Shown: piece after piece, positions 1 through 6,460 of the stretch
How positions within the stretch are numbered: the stretch's first letter is position 1
Layout: each line of letters begins with the position of its first letter
DNA from: Pseudomonadota bacterium
GTDB taxonomy: Bacteria; Pseudomonadota; Alphaproteobacteria; Azospirillales; Azospirillaceae
Direction of reading: 5' to 3'
DNA: 6,776 nucleotides
Assembly: GCA_023416455.1 (NCBI GenBank)
Contig: JAEZHQ010000389.1
Coordinates: 1 to 6,776, forward strand
Translations under genes and position numbers: made by a program
The notes under the pieces: generated by a model
Told to the model about the DNA's origin: nothing
The model's input: the letters and a program-made list of their open reading frames with translations, nothing else
The model's database searches: none

Positions 1-769
1 CCAGTTCCTGCGCGTTGGTCAGCATGTTGCCCCAGGAGGGCAGCGGCGGCTGGATGCCGAGGCCGAGGAAGCTCAGCACCGATTCCAGCAGGATCACGTT
101 GCCCACCGTCAGCGTCGTCGCCACCACCGCGGGGGCCGCCACGTTGGGCAGGATGTGCGCCAGCATGATGCGCCGGCTGTCCGCCCCCAGGGCCACCGCC
201 GCCCGCACATAGTCGCGGCGCCGCGCCGACAGGGTCGCCCCGCGCACCAGCCGCGCCACCGTGGTCCAGCCGAACAGGGCGACCAGGGCGACGATGCGCA
301 GCAGGCTGGCGTCCTCCGCCCCGGCCAGCTCGGGCGGGACGCCGAGGCGGGTCAGGTCCACCGCCCCCAGCACGATCAGAAGCGGCAGCAGCGGCAGGGC
401 GATCAGCCCGTCGGTCAGCCGCATCAGCAGGTCGTCCAGCCGCCCCCCGAAATAGCCGGCGCCCAGCCCGACGGCGATGCCGATGACGCCGGCGGCCAGC
501 GCCGCGGCGACCCCGACGAACAGCGACACCCGCCCGCCGTGGAGCAGCCGCACCAGGACGTCGCGCCCCAGCTCGTCGGTGCCCAGCGGGTGGGCGACGG
601 AGGGCGGGCCGAAGCGGTCGAAGAGGCTGACCGCCGTCGCCTCCACCCCCAGCCAGGACTCCACCCAGGGGGCGGCCAGCGCCGCCGCCGCCAGGACCAG
701 CAGAAGCACCGCGCTCGCCGCGGCCAGCGGGTGGCGGGCGAAGCGCCGCAGAAAGCCGGCCTCCGTCAC
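1..769 (-). CDS. ABC transporter permease, DppC/OppC type (partial, 3' end beyond the window)
   Basis: This is the second inner-membrane permease of a peptide/nickel-type ABC importer; it pairs with the DppB-like protein encoded just upstream to form the translocation channel. 256 codons are visible; DppC proteins are usually about 280-300 residues, so only a few dozen C-terminal residues are missing. The family N-terminus is present: a basic stretch RRFARHPLA, a first membrane helix (about 19-36), the periplasmic motif HPLGTDELGRD (60-70), helices at about 82-106, 121-137 and 158-172, and the cytoplasmic EAA loop, DYVRAAVALGADSRRIMLAH (186-205), which docks on the ATPase. The conserved end FLGLGIQPPLPSWGNML (234-250) is also visible. 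The start is a GTG at 769, chosen because no other in-frame start lies closely upstream and the N-terminus fits the family. The ribosome site is only a G-rich run, so translation may depend on coupling to dppB 52 bases upstream. Family assignment is firm; the substrate is unknown. Confidence 0.93.
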   Translation of the reverse strand, partial: MTEAGFLRRFARHPLAAASAVLLLVLAAAALAAPWVESWLGVEATAVSLFDRFGPPSVAHPLGTDELGRDVLVRLLHGGRVSLFVGVAAALAAGVIGIAVGLGAGYFGGRLDDLLMRLTDGLIALPLLPLLIVLGAVDLTRLGVPPELAGAEDASLLRIVALVALFGWTTVARLVRGATLSARRRDYVRAAVALGADSRRIMLAHILPNVAAPAVVATTLTVGNVILLESVLSFLGLGIQPPLPSWGNMLTNAQEL

Positions 770-774
770 GGCCC

Positions 775-821
775 GCCCCCGCCGTTCACGCCACCCCCGC
801 CACCCTCGCCACCCCCGCCGT

Positions 822-828
<7 letters not shown>
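775..828 (-). repeat. Six-unit 9-bp tandem repeat between the two permease genes
   Basis: On the minus strand six 9-base units follow one another: GGCGTGAAC, GGCGGGGGT, GGCGAGGGT, GGCGGGGGT, GGCGTGAAC and GGCGGGGGC. The first contains the TGA stop of the DppB-like gene; the fifth is an exact second copy of it, 36 bp downstream. The array fills nearly all the space before the GTG start of the next gene at 769. The mRNA-sense strand has several runs of three to five G, so a G-rich secondary structure near the dppC start is possible. Unit length and order are read directly; any effect on expression is inferred. Confidence 0.85.
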
Positions 829-1787
<959 letters not shown>

Positions 1788-1800
1788 GCCCTCCGCCTCC
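1788..1800 (-). promoter_or_regulatory. Doubled Shine-Dalgarno sequence fixing the DppB-like start
   Basis: Read on the minus strand, two GGAGG cores lie before the ATG at 1787: one at 1800-1796 (8-base gap, near ideal) and one at 1794-1790 (2-base gap). An in-frame ATG at 1802 overlaps the first core and would lack such a site, so the start at 1787 is favoured. Confidence 0.75.
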
Positions 1801-1809
1801 ATTCCCGCC

Positions 1810-1848
1810 CCCGCGGAACACCGGCGCCGGCGCCGGCACGGGCGCGGG
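1810..1848 (-). other. Nested stem-loop in the spacer after the binding-protein gene
   Basis: At 1821-1836 there is a perfect 16-bp palindrome, CCGGCGCCGGCGCCGG, flanked by a second pair of complementary arms, CCCGCG (1810-1815) and CGCGGG (1843-1848). The element begins 6 bases beyond the stop codon of the binding-protein gene and ends before the DppB ribosome site. No T-run follows, so it is not a standard intrinsic terminator. In binding-protein operons such hairpins often protect the 3' end of the upstream message or stop part of transcription, letting the binding protein exceed the permeases; that role is inferred here. Confidence 0.6.
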
Positions 1849-1854
1849 ACCGGC

Positions 1855-3546
1855 TCAACCCTTCGGCTTCCACGTCTCGATCCACAGGGTGCTGGAATCC
1901 TGGTGCCCGGTCGGCACCACGCCGTCGAGCCAGGCCGGCAGGACGTAGGGGTCGGCGCGGAAGAACAGCGGCAGGTTGGGCAGATCCTCCGCGTAGAGGG
2001 TCTGGAGCCGGCTCCACAGGGCGCGGTTGGCCCCGGGCTCGCAGACATGCTCCAGATCCTCCAGGATCCGGTCCATCTCGGGGTTGCGGTAGCCGGTGTA
2101 GTTCTGGCCGGCCCAGTTGTTCGCCGCGGTCGGGATCATGGCGGAATGGAAGAGGGTGCGGGGGACGTTCTCCGGCGCGCTGATCCAGGCGAACAGAGCC
2201 ATGGCCTTGAAGCGGCGCTGGCTCAGCGTCTGGCCGAACAGGACGCGGGCCGGCTCGTTGACGATCCGCACCTCGATCCCGGCCTGGCGCCATTGCGCCT
2301 GGAGCACCTGCTGGAGCAGCTCGCGCGAGCGGTTGCCGGCGGTGGTCATGATCTCCAGCGACAGCCGCTCGCCGCCGGCGTTGTGGCGCAGCCCGCCGCG
2401 CCGCTCGCTCCAGCCGGCCTCGTCGAGCAGCCGCGCCGCCGCCGCCGGGTCATAGGGATAGGTCGGGTAGCCCGGGGCGTGCATGCGGTCGAGCGGGCTG
2501 ACCTCGTTGTGGGCGACCGGCTGGCGGCCGGCGAAGAGCTGGCGGGAGATGGCCTCGCGGTCGATGGCGTGCAGCAGCGCCCGGCGCACCCGGATGTCGG
2601 CCAGCGCCGGGTTGTCGAGGTTCAGCTCCACATGCTCGAAGAACAGGCCGGGCTTGTAGAGCACCTGATAGCGGCTGCCGTGCCGCTTCTCGAAGGCCAG
2701 CACCTGATCGAGCGGAAGCCCCGCCTCGCCCGGCACCATGTCCACCTGCCCGGCCAGGATGTTGGCCTCCAGCGCCGCGGTGTTCTCGATGGCCTTGACG
2801 ACCACCCGCCGGAAGGCCGGCGGCGGCCCCCACCAGGTGGGGTTCCGCTCCAGCACCACGTGGCTGCCCGGCTCCACCTGGGCGATCCGGTAGGGGCCGA
2901 AATAGAGGCCGGGGTTGGTGGTGTCGGTCTCGTAGGTGGAGCGGGTGCGGTAGGCGGCCGGGTCGGCCTCGAACACCGGGCGCTCCAGATGCGCCGGCAG
3001 GATCTCGAAGTCGTTGATTTCGCGGTAGGTGCAGACCGGCTTGTCGCGGTGGACGGTGAAGGTGCGCTCGTCCTTCACGTCGATGGCCACGATGTCGCGG
3101 GCGAACAGGTCGGCGTTGCTGTAGCCGCTCTGCGGGTGTTTGCCGACCGTCCAGGTGAACAGCACGTCCGCGGTCGTCACCGGGGTGCCGTCGCCCCAGG
3201 TGGCCCCGGGATGGATGGTGTAGGTGACCTTGATGCCGGGCTTGCCGTCGGGCCGGGTCTCGTAGGCGGCGGTGCCCGCCTCCAGGGACGGCAGCTCGGT
3301 GCACAGCAGACAGGTCAGTTGCCAATCGGCGTCGTAGGCGGTGAAAGGCCGCCGCGCCATGGACAGGATGTAGTTCTTGGCGGCCATCGCCTCGATGGAG
3401 GGGTGCCAGTTGGCCGGGAACTGGGTCAGCCCGATCACCAGCTCGTCCTTCGCCGCCGCCGACGCCGCCGCCGCCGATGACGACGACGCGGTCGCGGAAA
3501 GCGCGGCGAGCGCCGCCAGGGTCAGCGCGGCCAGTCCGTTACGCAT
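1855..3546 (-). CDS. Periplasmic substrate-binding protein of a peptide/nickel-type ABC importer (SBP_bac_5 family)
   Basis: Secreted solute-binding protein that delivers substrate to the DppBC-like permeases, 563 residues including a signal peptide (DppA/OppA relatives are roughly 530-550). Residues 1 to about 32 form the signal: short basic start MRN, hydrophobic GLAALTLAALAAL, then a Ser/Ala-rich stretch with several possible A-x-A cleavage points before KDELVIG. The SBP_bac_5 domain follows: VTYTIHPGATWGDGTPVTTA (107-126), YFGPYRI and LERNPTWWG (215-240), the region RVRRALLHAIDREAI (319-333), YDPAAAARLLDEAGW (365-379) and YTGYRNPEMDRIL (483-495). No lipobox cysteine is present, so it should be soluble. 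The mature part has four cysteines, two as C79-x-x-C82. The start at 3546 has an upstream GAGGGGGGA (3565-3557). It is first in an operon with both permeases and divergent from the crotonase gene. The ligand cannot be read from sequence; peptides, nickel chelates, glutathione and sugars are all used by the family. Confidence 0.95.
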   Translation of the reverse strand: MRNGLAALTLAALAALSATASSSSAAAASAAAKDELVIGLTQFPANWHPSIEAMAAKNYILSMARRPFTAYDADWQLTCLLCTELPSLEAGTAAYETRPDGKPGIKVTYTIHPGATWGDGTPVTTADVLFTWTVGKHPQSGYSNADLFARDIVAIDVKDERTFTVHRDKPVCTYREINDFEILPAHLERPVFEADPAAYRTRSTYETDTTNPGLYFGPYRIAQVEPGSHVVLERNPTWWGPPPAFRRVVVKAIENTAALEANILAGQVDMVPGEAGLPLDQVLAFEKRHGSRYQVLYKPGLFFEHVELNLDNPALADIRVRRALLHAIDREAISRQLFAGRQPVAHNEVSPLDRMHAPGYPTYPYDPAAAARLLDEAGWSERRGGLRHNAGGERLSLEIMTTAGNRSRELLQQVLQAQWRQAGIEVRIVNEPARVLFGQTLSQRRFKAMALFAWISAPENVPRTLFHSAMIPTAANNWAGQNYTGYRNPEMDRILEDLEHVCEPGANRALWSRLQTLYAEDLPNLPLFFRADPYVLPAWLDGVVPTGHQDSSTLWIETWKPKG

Positions 3547-3585
3547 CGCGGCGTCGTCCCCCCTCGTCGGTCCTCAACCCACCGA

Positions 3586-3614
3586 ACTATGGGGACGGGC
3601 GGCGCCGCGGTCCA
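3586..3614 (-). promoter_or_regulatory. Candidate sigma-70-type promoter for the ABC importer operon
   Basis: On the minus strand TGGACC (3614-3609) and CATAGT (3591-3586) are separated by exactly 17 bases; each matches 4 of 6 positions of the -35 and -10 consensus. Transcription would begin near 3579, giving a leader of about 33 bases that includes the G-rich ribosome site of the binding-protein gene. In so GC-rich a spacer an AT-containing hexamer is notable, but this is a pattern match only. Confidence 0.42.
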
Positions 3615-3618
3615 GCGC

Positions 3619-3650
3619 CGATGCGCCGGCCGCGGCGCCCCGGCGCATCG
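3619..3650. promoter_or_regulatory. Perfect 11-bp inverted repeat in the divergent intergenic region (possible operator)
   Basis: Arms CGATGCGCCGG (3619-3629) and CCGGCGCATCG (3640-3650) are exact complements around a 10-base centre. The element sits between the two divergent genes, just upstream of the candidate -35 box of the importer operon; its centre is about 55 bases before the predicted start of transcription. Such a position suits an activator or a repressor serving one or both genes. It could also form an RNA hairpin if transcription toward the crotonase gene starts farther upstream. No T-run follows on either side. Confidence 0.55.
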
Positions 3651-3730
3651 ATCCCGGCGCTTGACCCGGCCCCGCCGCGCGTGGTTGGCATGCCCCACCG
3701 ACACCAGCAAGGATGGGAGCCTGACGGCCG

Positions 3731-4510
3731 ATGCCCGGCACCGTGACCCTGACCCGCGAGGGCGCCCTCGCCACCCTGACGCTCAGCAACCCCGACCGCC
3801 TGAACGCCTTCGACAAGCCGATGTGGCTGGCGCTGATCCCGGCCCTGCGGGCGGTCGCCGCCGACGACGGGGTGCGGGTGGCGGTTCTGCGCGGGGACGG
3901 CGACCGGGCCTTCAGCCCCGGCGCCGACATCGCCGAGTTCGAGACCGAGCGCAACAGCCCCGGGCAGGGGGCGGACTACGGCCGGCTGATGGACGAGGGG
4001 CTGGCCCTGCTGCGGGACCTGCCGCAGCCGACGGTGGCGGCCATCCAGGGCGCCTGCTGCGGCATCGGGCTGGCGGTGGCGCTGGCCTGCGACCTGCGGC
4101 TGTGCAGCGCGGACAGCCGCTTCGGCGTGCCGGTCGGCCGGCTCGGCATCTCCATGGCGCTGCCCGAGCTGAAGCTCCTCCACGAGGTCGCGGGCGGCCC
4201 GGCGGCTCTGGAGATCCTGCTGGAGGCCCGCGTCTTCGGCGCCGCCGAGGCGCGGGAGAAGCGCCTCGTCCACCGCGTCGTGGAGACGGCGGGCTTCGCC
4301 GACGAGGTCGCCGCCACCGTCGGGCGGATCGCCGCCGGCGCCCCGCTCGCCGCCCGCCTGCACAAGCGCTTCGTCCGCCGCCTGGCCGACCCCGCCCCCT
4401 TGACCCCGGCGGAGATCGAGGAGTGCTACCGCTGCTTCGGGACCGAGGATTTCCGCGAGGGCTACCGGGCCTTCCTTGAGAAGCGCAAGCCGGACTTCCG
4501 GGGGCGCTGA
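3731..4510 (+). CDS. Crotonase-superfamily protein (enoyl-CoA hydratase/isomerase-like, non-canonical active site)
   Basis: A 259-residue soluble protein of the enoyl-CoA hydratase/isomerase family, which binds acyl-CoA and stabilises an enolate. Family marks in order: LTLSNPDRLNAFDKPM (16-31), the first oxyanion-hole motif AFSPGADI (60-67), LPQPTVAAIQGACCGIGLAV (97-116) with the second oxyanion glycine, ALACDLRLCSADSRFGVP (117-134), and EAREKRLVHRVV (173-184). Aligned by eye with rat mitochondrial hydratase, the catalytic glutamates 144 and 164 correspond to Ala115 and Val135, and the usual PGxGGTQRL stretch is replaced by MALPELKLL (142-150). Water addition by the standard mechanism is therefore unlikely; isomerase, decarboxylase, hydrolase or lyase activity on a CoA ester is possible, and Glu146 is an acidic residue nearby. 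The ATG at 3731 has GGGAG (3715-3719) upstream. It is first on the plus strand, divergent from the importer and 159 bases before the MFS gene. Superfamily certain, reaction unknown. Confidence 0.93.
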   Translation: MPGTVTLTREGALATLTLSNPDRLNAFDKPMWLALIPALRAVAADDGVRVAVLRGDGDRAFSPGADIAEFETERNSPGQGADYGRLMDEGLALLRDLPQPTVAAIQGACCGIGLAVALACDLRLCSADSRFGVPVGRLGISMALPELKLLHEVAGGPAALEILLEARVFGAAEAREKRLVHRVVETAGFADEVAATVGRIAAGAPLAARLHKRFVRRLADPAPLTPAEIEECYRCFGTEDFREGYRAFLEKRKPDFRGR

Positions 4511-4669
4511 CCGCGCCCGCCGGCGCCCGGACCCGCCCGCGCATGACAGGGATCCGGGCAAAGCGGTGGTCGGTGCGGCGGGCCGACCCAAGATAGCCGG
4601 TGCGGGGCCGGCCGTCCCGGTCCGGGCCGGCCGCCGCCCCCGATCCCCGTCCACCGCCGCTTCCCGGTC

Positions 4670-6097
4670 ATGCCGCGCGCCGCCCGACTCGTCCCCCTCA
4701 TCATCGCCTGCGCCCTGTTCATGGAGAATCTGGACGCGACGGTGATCGCCACCGCCCTGCCCGAGATCGCGCGCTCGATGGGCGAGGATCCGCTGCGGCT
4801 CAGCCTCGCCATGACCTCCTACATGCTGGCGCTGGCGGTGTTCCTGCCGGTCAGCGGCTGGGCCGCCGACCGCTTCGGCGCACGCACCGTGTTCGCCTCG
4901 GCCATCGCGGTCTTCACCGCGGGGTCGGTGCTGTGCGGGCTGTCGGACAGCCTCCCCGCGCTGGTGGGCGCGCGGGTGGCCCAGGGCATCGGCGGCGCCA
5001 TGATGGTGCCGGTCGGCCGGCTGATCCTGCTGAAGACGGTGCCCAAGGACCAGCTGGTGGGGGCGATGGCCCGGATGGCCCTGCCGGCCCTGATCGGCCC
5101 GGCCCTGGGGCCGCTGGTCGGCGGCTTCTTCGCCACCTACGCGTCGTGGCGCTGGATCTTCTTCATCAACGTGCCGATCGGGCTGGTGGGGATGGCCCTG
5201 GTGCTGCGCCTCATCCCCGACGTGCGGGAGACGGAGCGGGATCCCTTCGACGCCGCCGGCTTCGCGCTGAGCGCGCTGGCCCTGGCCGCCCTGATGTTCG
5301 GGCTGGAGAATGTCGGGCGCGGCGTGATGGCGCCCGGCGCGGTGGCCGGCGTGCTGGCGGTGGGGGCGCTGGCGGCGCTGGCCTACCTGCGCCATGCCCG
5401 CCGGGTGGAACGGCCGGTGCTCGACCCCACCCTGCTCCGGCTGCCGACCTACGCCGCCGCCGTTCTGGGCGGCCTGCTGTTCCGCATCGGCATCGGCGCG
5501 GTGCCCTTCCTGGTGCCGCTTCTGCTCCAGGTCGGGTTCGGGATGACCCCCTTCGAATCGGGCGCCCTGACCTTCGCCGGGGCGGCCGGCGCGCTGACCA
5601 TGAAGACCATGGCCGGACCCATCCTGCGGCGGTTCGGCTTCCGCCGCGTGCTGATCGGCAACGCGCTGCTGAGCGGCGCGATCCTCATGGGCTACGCCGC
5701 CTTCCGGCCGGACACCGCGCACTGGATCATGCTGACCGCCCTCCTGGCCGGCGGCTTCTTCCGCTCGCTCCAGTTCACCGGGCTGAACAGCCTCGCCTAC
5801 GCCGAGGTGCCGCAGCGGCGCATGAGCCGCGCCAACACGCTGTCCAGCGTGATGCAGCAGGCATCGCTCAGCCTCGGCGTCGCGGTCGGCGCGCTGGTCC
5901 TGCACCTGGCCCAGGGCTGGAACGGCGCGGCGGCGCTGACCCCGGCGGACTTCGTGCCGGCCTTCCTCACCGTGGGCGCGGCGGCCTGCGCCTCGGCGCT
6001 GTTCTTCCTGCGGCTGCCGGCCGACGCCGGGGCCGAGATCAGCGGCCACAAGGTGGGGCGCAAGGTGGTGCCGGACGCGCTGGAAGGGGCGGATTGA
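4670..6097 (+). CDS. MFS drug/solute exporter, DHA2 (EmrB/QacA) type with 14 predicted helices
   Basis: A 475-residue inner-membrane transporter of the major facilitator superfamily, a usual length for DHA2 proton-coupled exporters. Helix 1 carries the DHA2 motif LDATVIATALPEIA (21-34). Motif A, GWAADRFGART (63-73), follows helix 2; motif B, RVAQGIGGAMMVPVGR (102-117), lies in helix 4 with its key arginine; motif C, the antiporter signature GPALGPLVGG (143-152), lies in helix 5, followed by the typical SWRWIFFINVPIGL (159-172). I count about 14 hydrophobic segments ending near residue 448, then a polar tail of about 27 residues. The ATG at 4670 gives the expected short N-terminus; no good Shine-Dalgarno precedes it. 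It follows the crotonase gene by 159 bases without a recognisable terminator, so read-through is possible. No HlyD/EmrA-type partner or TetR-like regulator is next to it here, so the pump may act alone. Substrate unknown. Confidence 0.95.
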   Translation: MPRAARLVPLIIACALFMENLDATVIATALPEIARSMGEDPLRLSLAMTSYMLALAVFLPVSGWAADRFGARTVFASAIAVFTAGSVLCGLSDSLPALVGARVAQGIGGAMMVPVGRLILLKTVPKDQLVGAMARMALPALIGPALGPLVGGFFATYASWRWIFFINVPIGLVGMALVLRLIPDVRETERDPFDAAGFALSALALAALMFGLENVGRGVMAPGAVAGVLAVGALAALAYLRHARRVERPVLDPTLLRLPTYAAAVLGGLLFRIGIGAVPFLVPLLLQVGFGMTPFESGALTFAGAAGALTMKTMAGPILRRFGFRRVLIGNALLSGAILMGYAAFRPDTAHWIMLTALLAGGFFRSLQFTGLNSLAYAEVPQRRMSRANTLSSVMQQASLSLGVAVGALVLHLAQGWNGAAALTPADFVPAFLTVGAAACASALFFLRLPADAGAEISGHKVGRKVVPDALEGAD

Positions 6098-6163
6098 GCC
6101 GCCGGCCTGTTGGACTCCGGCAAGCCCGCCAAAGCCACCGAAGCCGCGCGCGAGGGACCGACC

Positions 6164-6346
6164 GTGACCGCAAAGACCCGCGACGAGCCCACCTACGCCA
6201 ACGACCCCGACGGCCTGCCGGCGCCCTCCACCGAGACGACGCCGGGCACCATCCCCCAGACCCCGCTGCCCGGACGGGCGCCGTCGCGCCCCCAGGCGGA
6301 ACGGGCCGGGAGGGACGGCCCGGAGGGCGGCCCCGGGCCGCGTTGA
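6164..6346 (+). CDS. Small proline-rich, probably disordered hypothetical protein
   Basis: A 60-residue frame starting with GTG at 6164, supported by a good ribosome site GAGGGA at 6152-6157 with a 6-base gap. A longer version from TTG at 6110 is possible but lacks such a site. Nearly all codons end in G or C, as in the neighbouring genes. The product starts MTAKTRDEPTYANDPDGLPA and is rich in Pro, Gly, Thr and charged residues, with no hydrophobic segment, cysteine or histidine, so it should be soluble and unstructured. I do not recognise a family. It lies 66 bases after the MFS gene and could be its operon partner. Its last codons and TGA stop form the first copy of a 22-bp repeat that recurs twice downstream, so its 3' end may have been shaped by duplication. 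It could also be non-coding. Confidence 0.55.
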   Translation: MTAKTRDEPTYANDPDGLPAPSTETTPGTIPQTPLPGRAPSRPQAERAGRDGPEGGPGPR

Positions 6347-6395
6347 GGGGGGCGGCCCCGGGCCGCGTTGACAGGGCGGCCCCGGGCCGCGTTGA
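6325..6395 (+). repeat. Three tandem 22-bp GC-rich dyad repeats ending in GTTGA
   Basis: Three identical 22-base copies lie at 6325-6346, 6350-6371 and 6374-6395, with starts 25 and 24 bases apart. Each contains the dyad GCGGCCCCGGGCCGC (7-base arms around one C) followed by GTTGA. Copy 1 includes the last codons and stop of the small protein; copies 2 and 3 continue as TTGACA. They may be an operator array, a set of hairpins at a transcript end without T-runs, or a replication-slippage product. Identity and spacing are read directly. Confidence 0.85.
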
Positions 6396-6420
6396 CAGGC
6401 CGCCGCCGGGGCGCCTTAAC
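6392..6420 (+). promoter_or_regulatory. Candidate promoter for the thiamine-diphosphate enzyme gene
   Basis: A perfect -35 hexamer TTGACA (6392-6397), supplied by the end of the third 22-bp repeat, is followed after 17 bases by CTTAAC (6415-6420), a weak -10 match (3 of 6) and one of the few AT-rich spots here. Transcription would begin near 6427, about 34 bases before the ATG at 6461. A second TTGACA at 6368-6373 has no comparable -10 partner. Confidence 0.45.
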
Positions 6421-6460
6421 TCGGCGCATCCCGCCGCCCGGACGCCCGAAAGATCAGCCC

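Noticed and set aside
1788..2048. N-terminal extension of the DppB-like protein to an ATG at 2048
   Set aside because: The extra 87 residues overlap the binding-protein gene in another frame and do not resemble DppB; the start at 1787 has a strong ribosome site and a typical N-terminus.
3661..3690. TTGACC at 3661 as the -35 box of a crotonase promoter
   Set aside because: No hexamer resembling a -10 element lies 16-18 bases downstream, and no acceptable sigma-54 pattern was found around TTGGCATGCC.
4568..4588. Hairpin GGTCGG/CCGACC after the crotonase gene as an intrinsic terminator
   Set aside because: The stem is only 6 bp with a 9-base loop and no T-run follows, which is expected by chance at this GC content.
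4606..4632. Two GGCCGGCC palindromes in the crotonase-MFS gap
   Set aside because: Short self-complementary GC words are common here; spacing and flanks show no further symmetry or promoter-like context.
3587..6049. Long open frame on the minus strand across the crotonase and MFS genes (820 codons)
   Set aside because: It runs antisense to two well-recognised proteins, and its product is a low-complexity mix rich in Arg, Gln, Gly, His and Ala without domains, the usual shadow of GC-rich coding DNA.
6101..6121. GCCGG/CCGGC inverted repeat after the MFS stop as a terminator
   Set aside because: Five-base stem, 11-base loop, no T-run.
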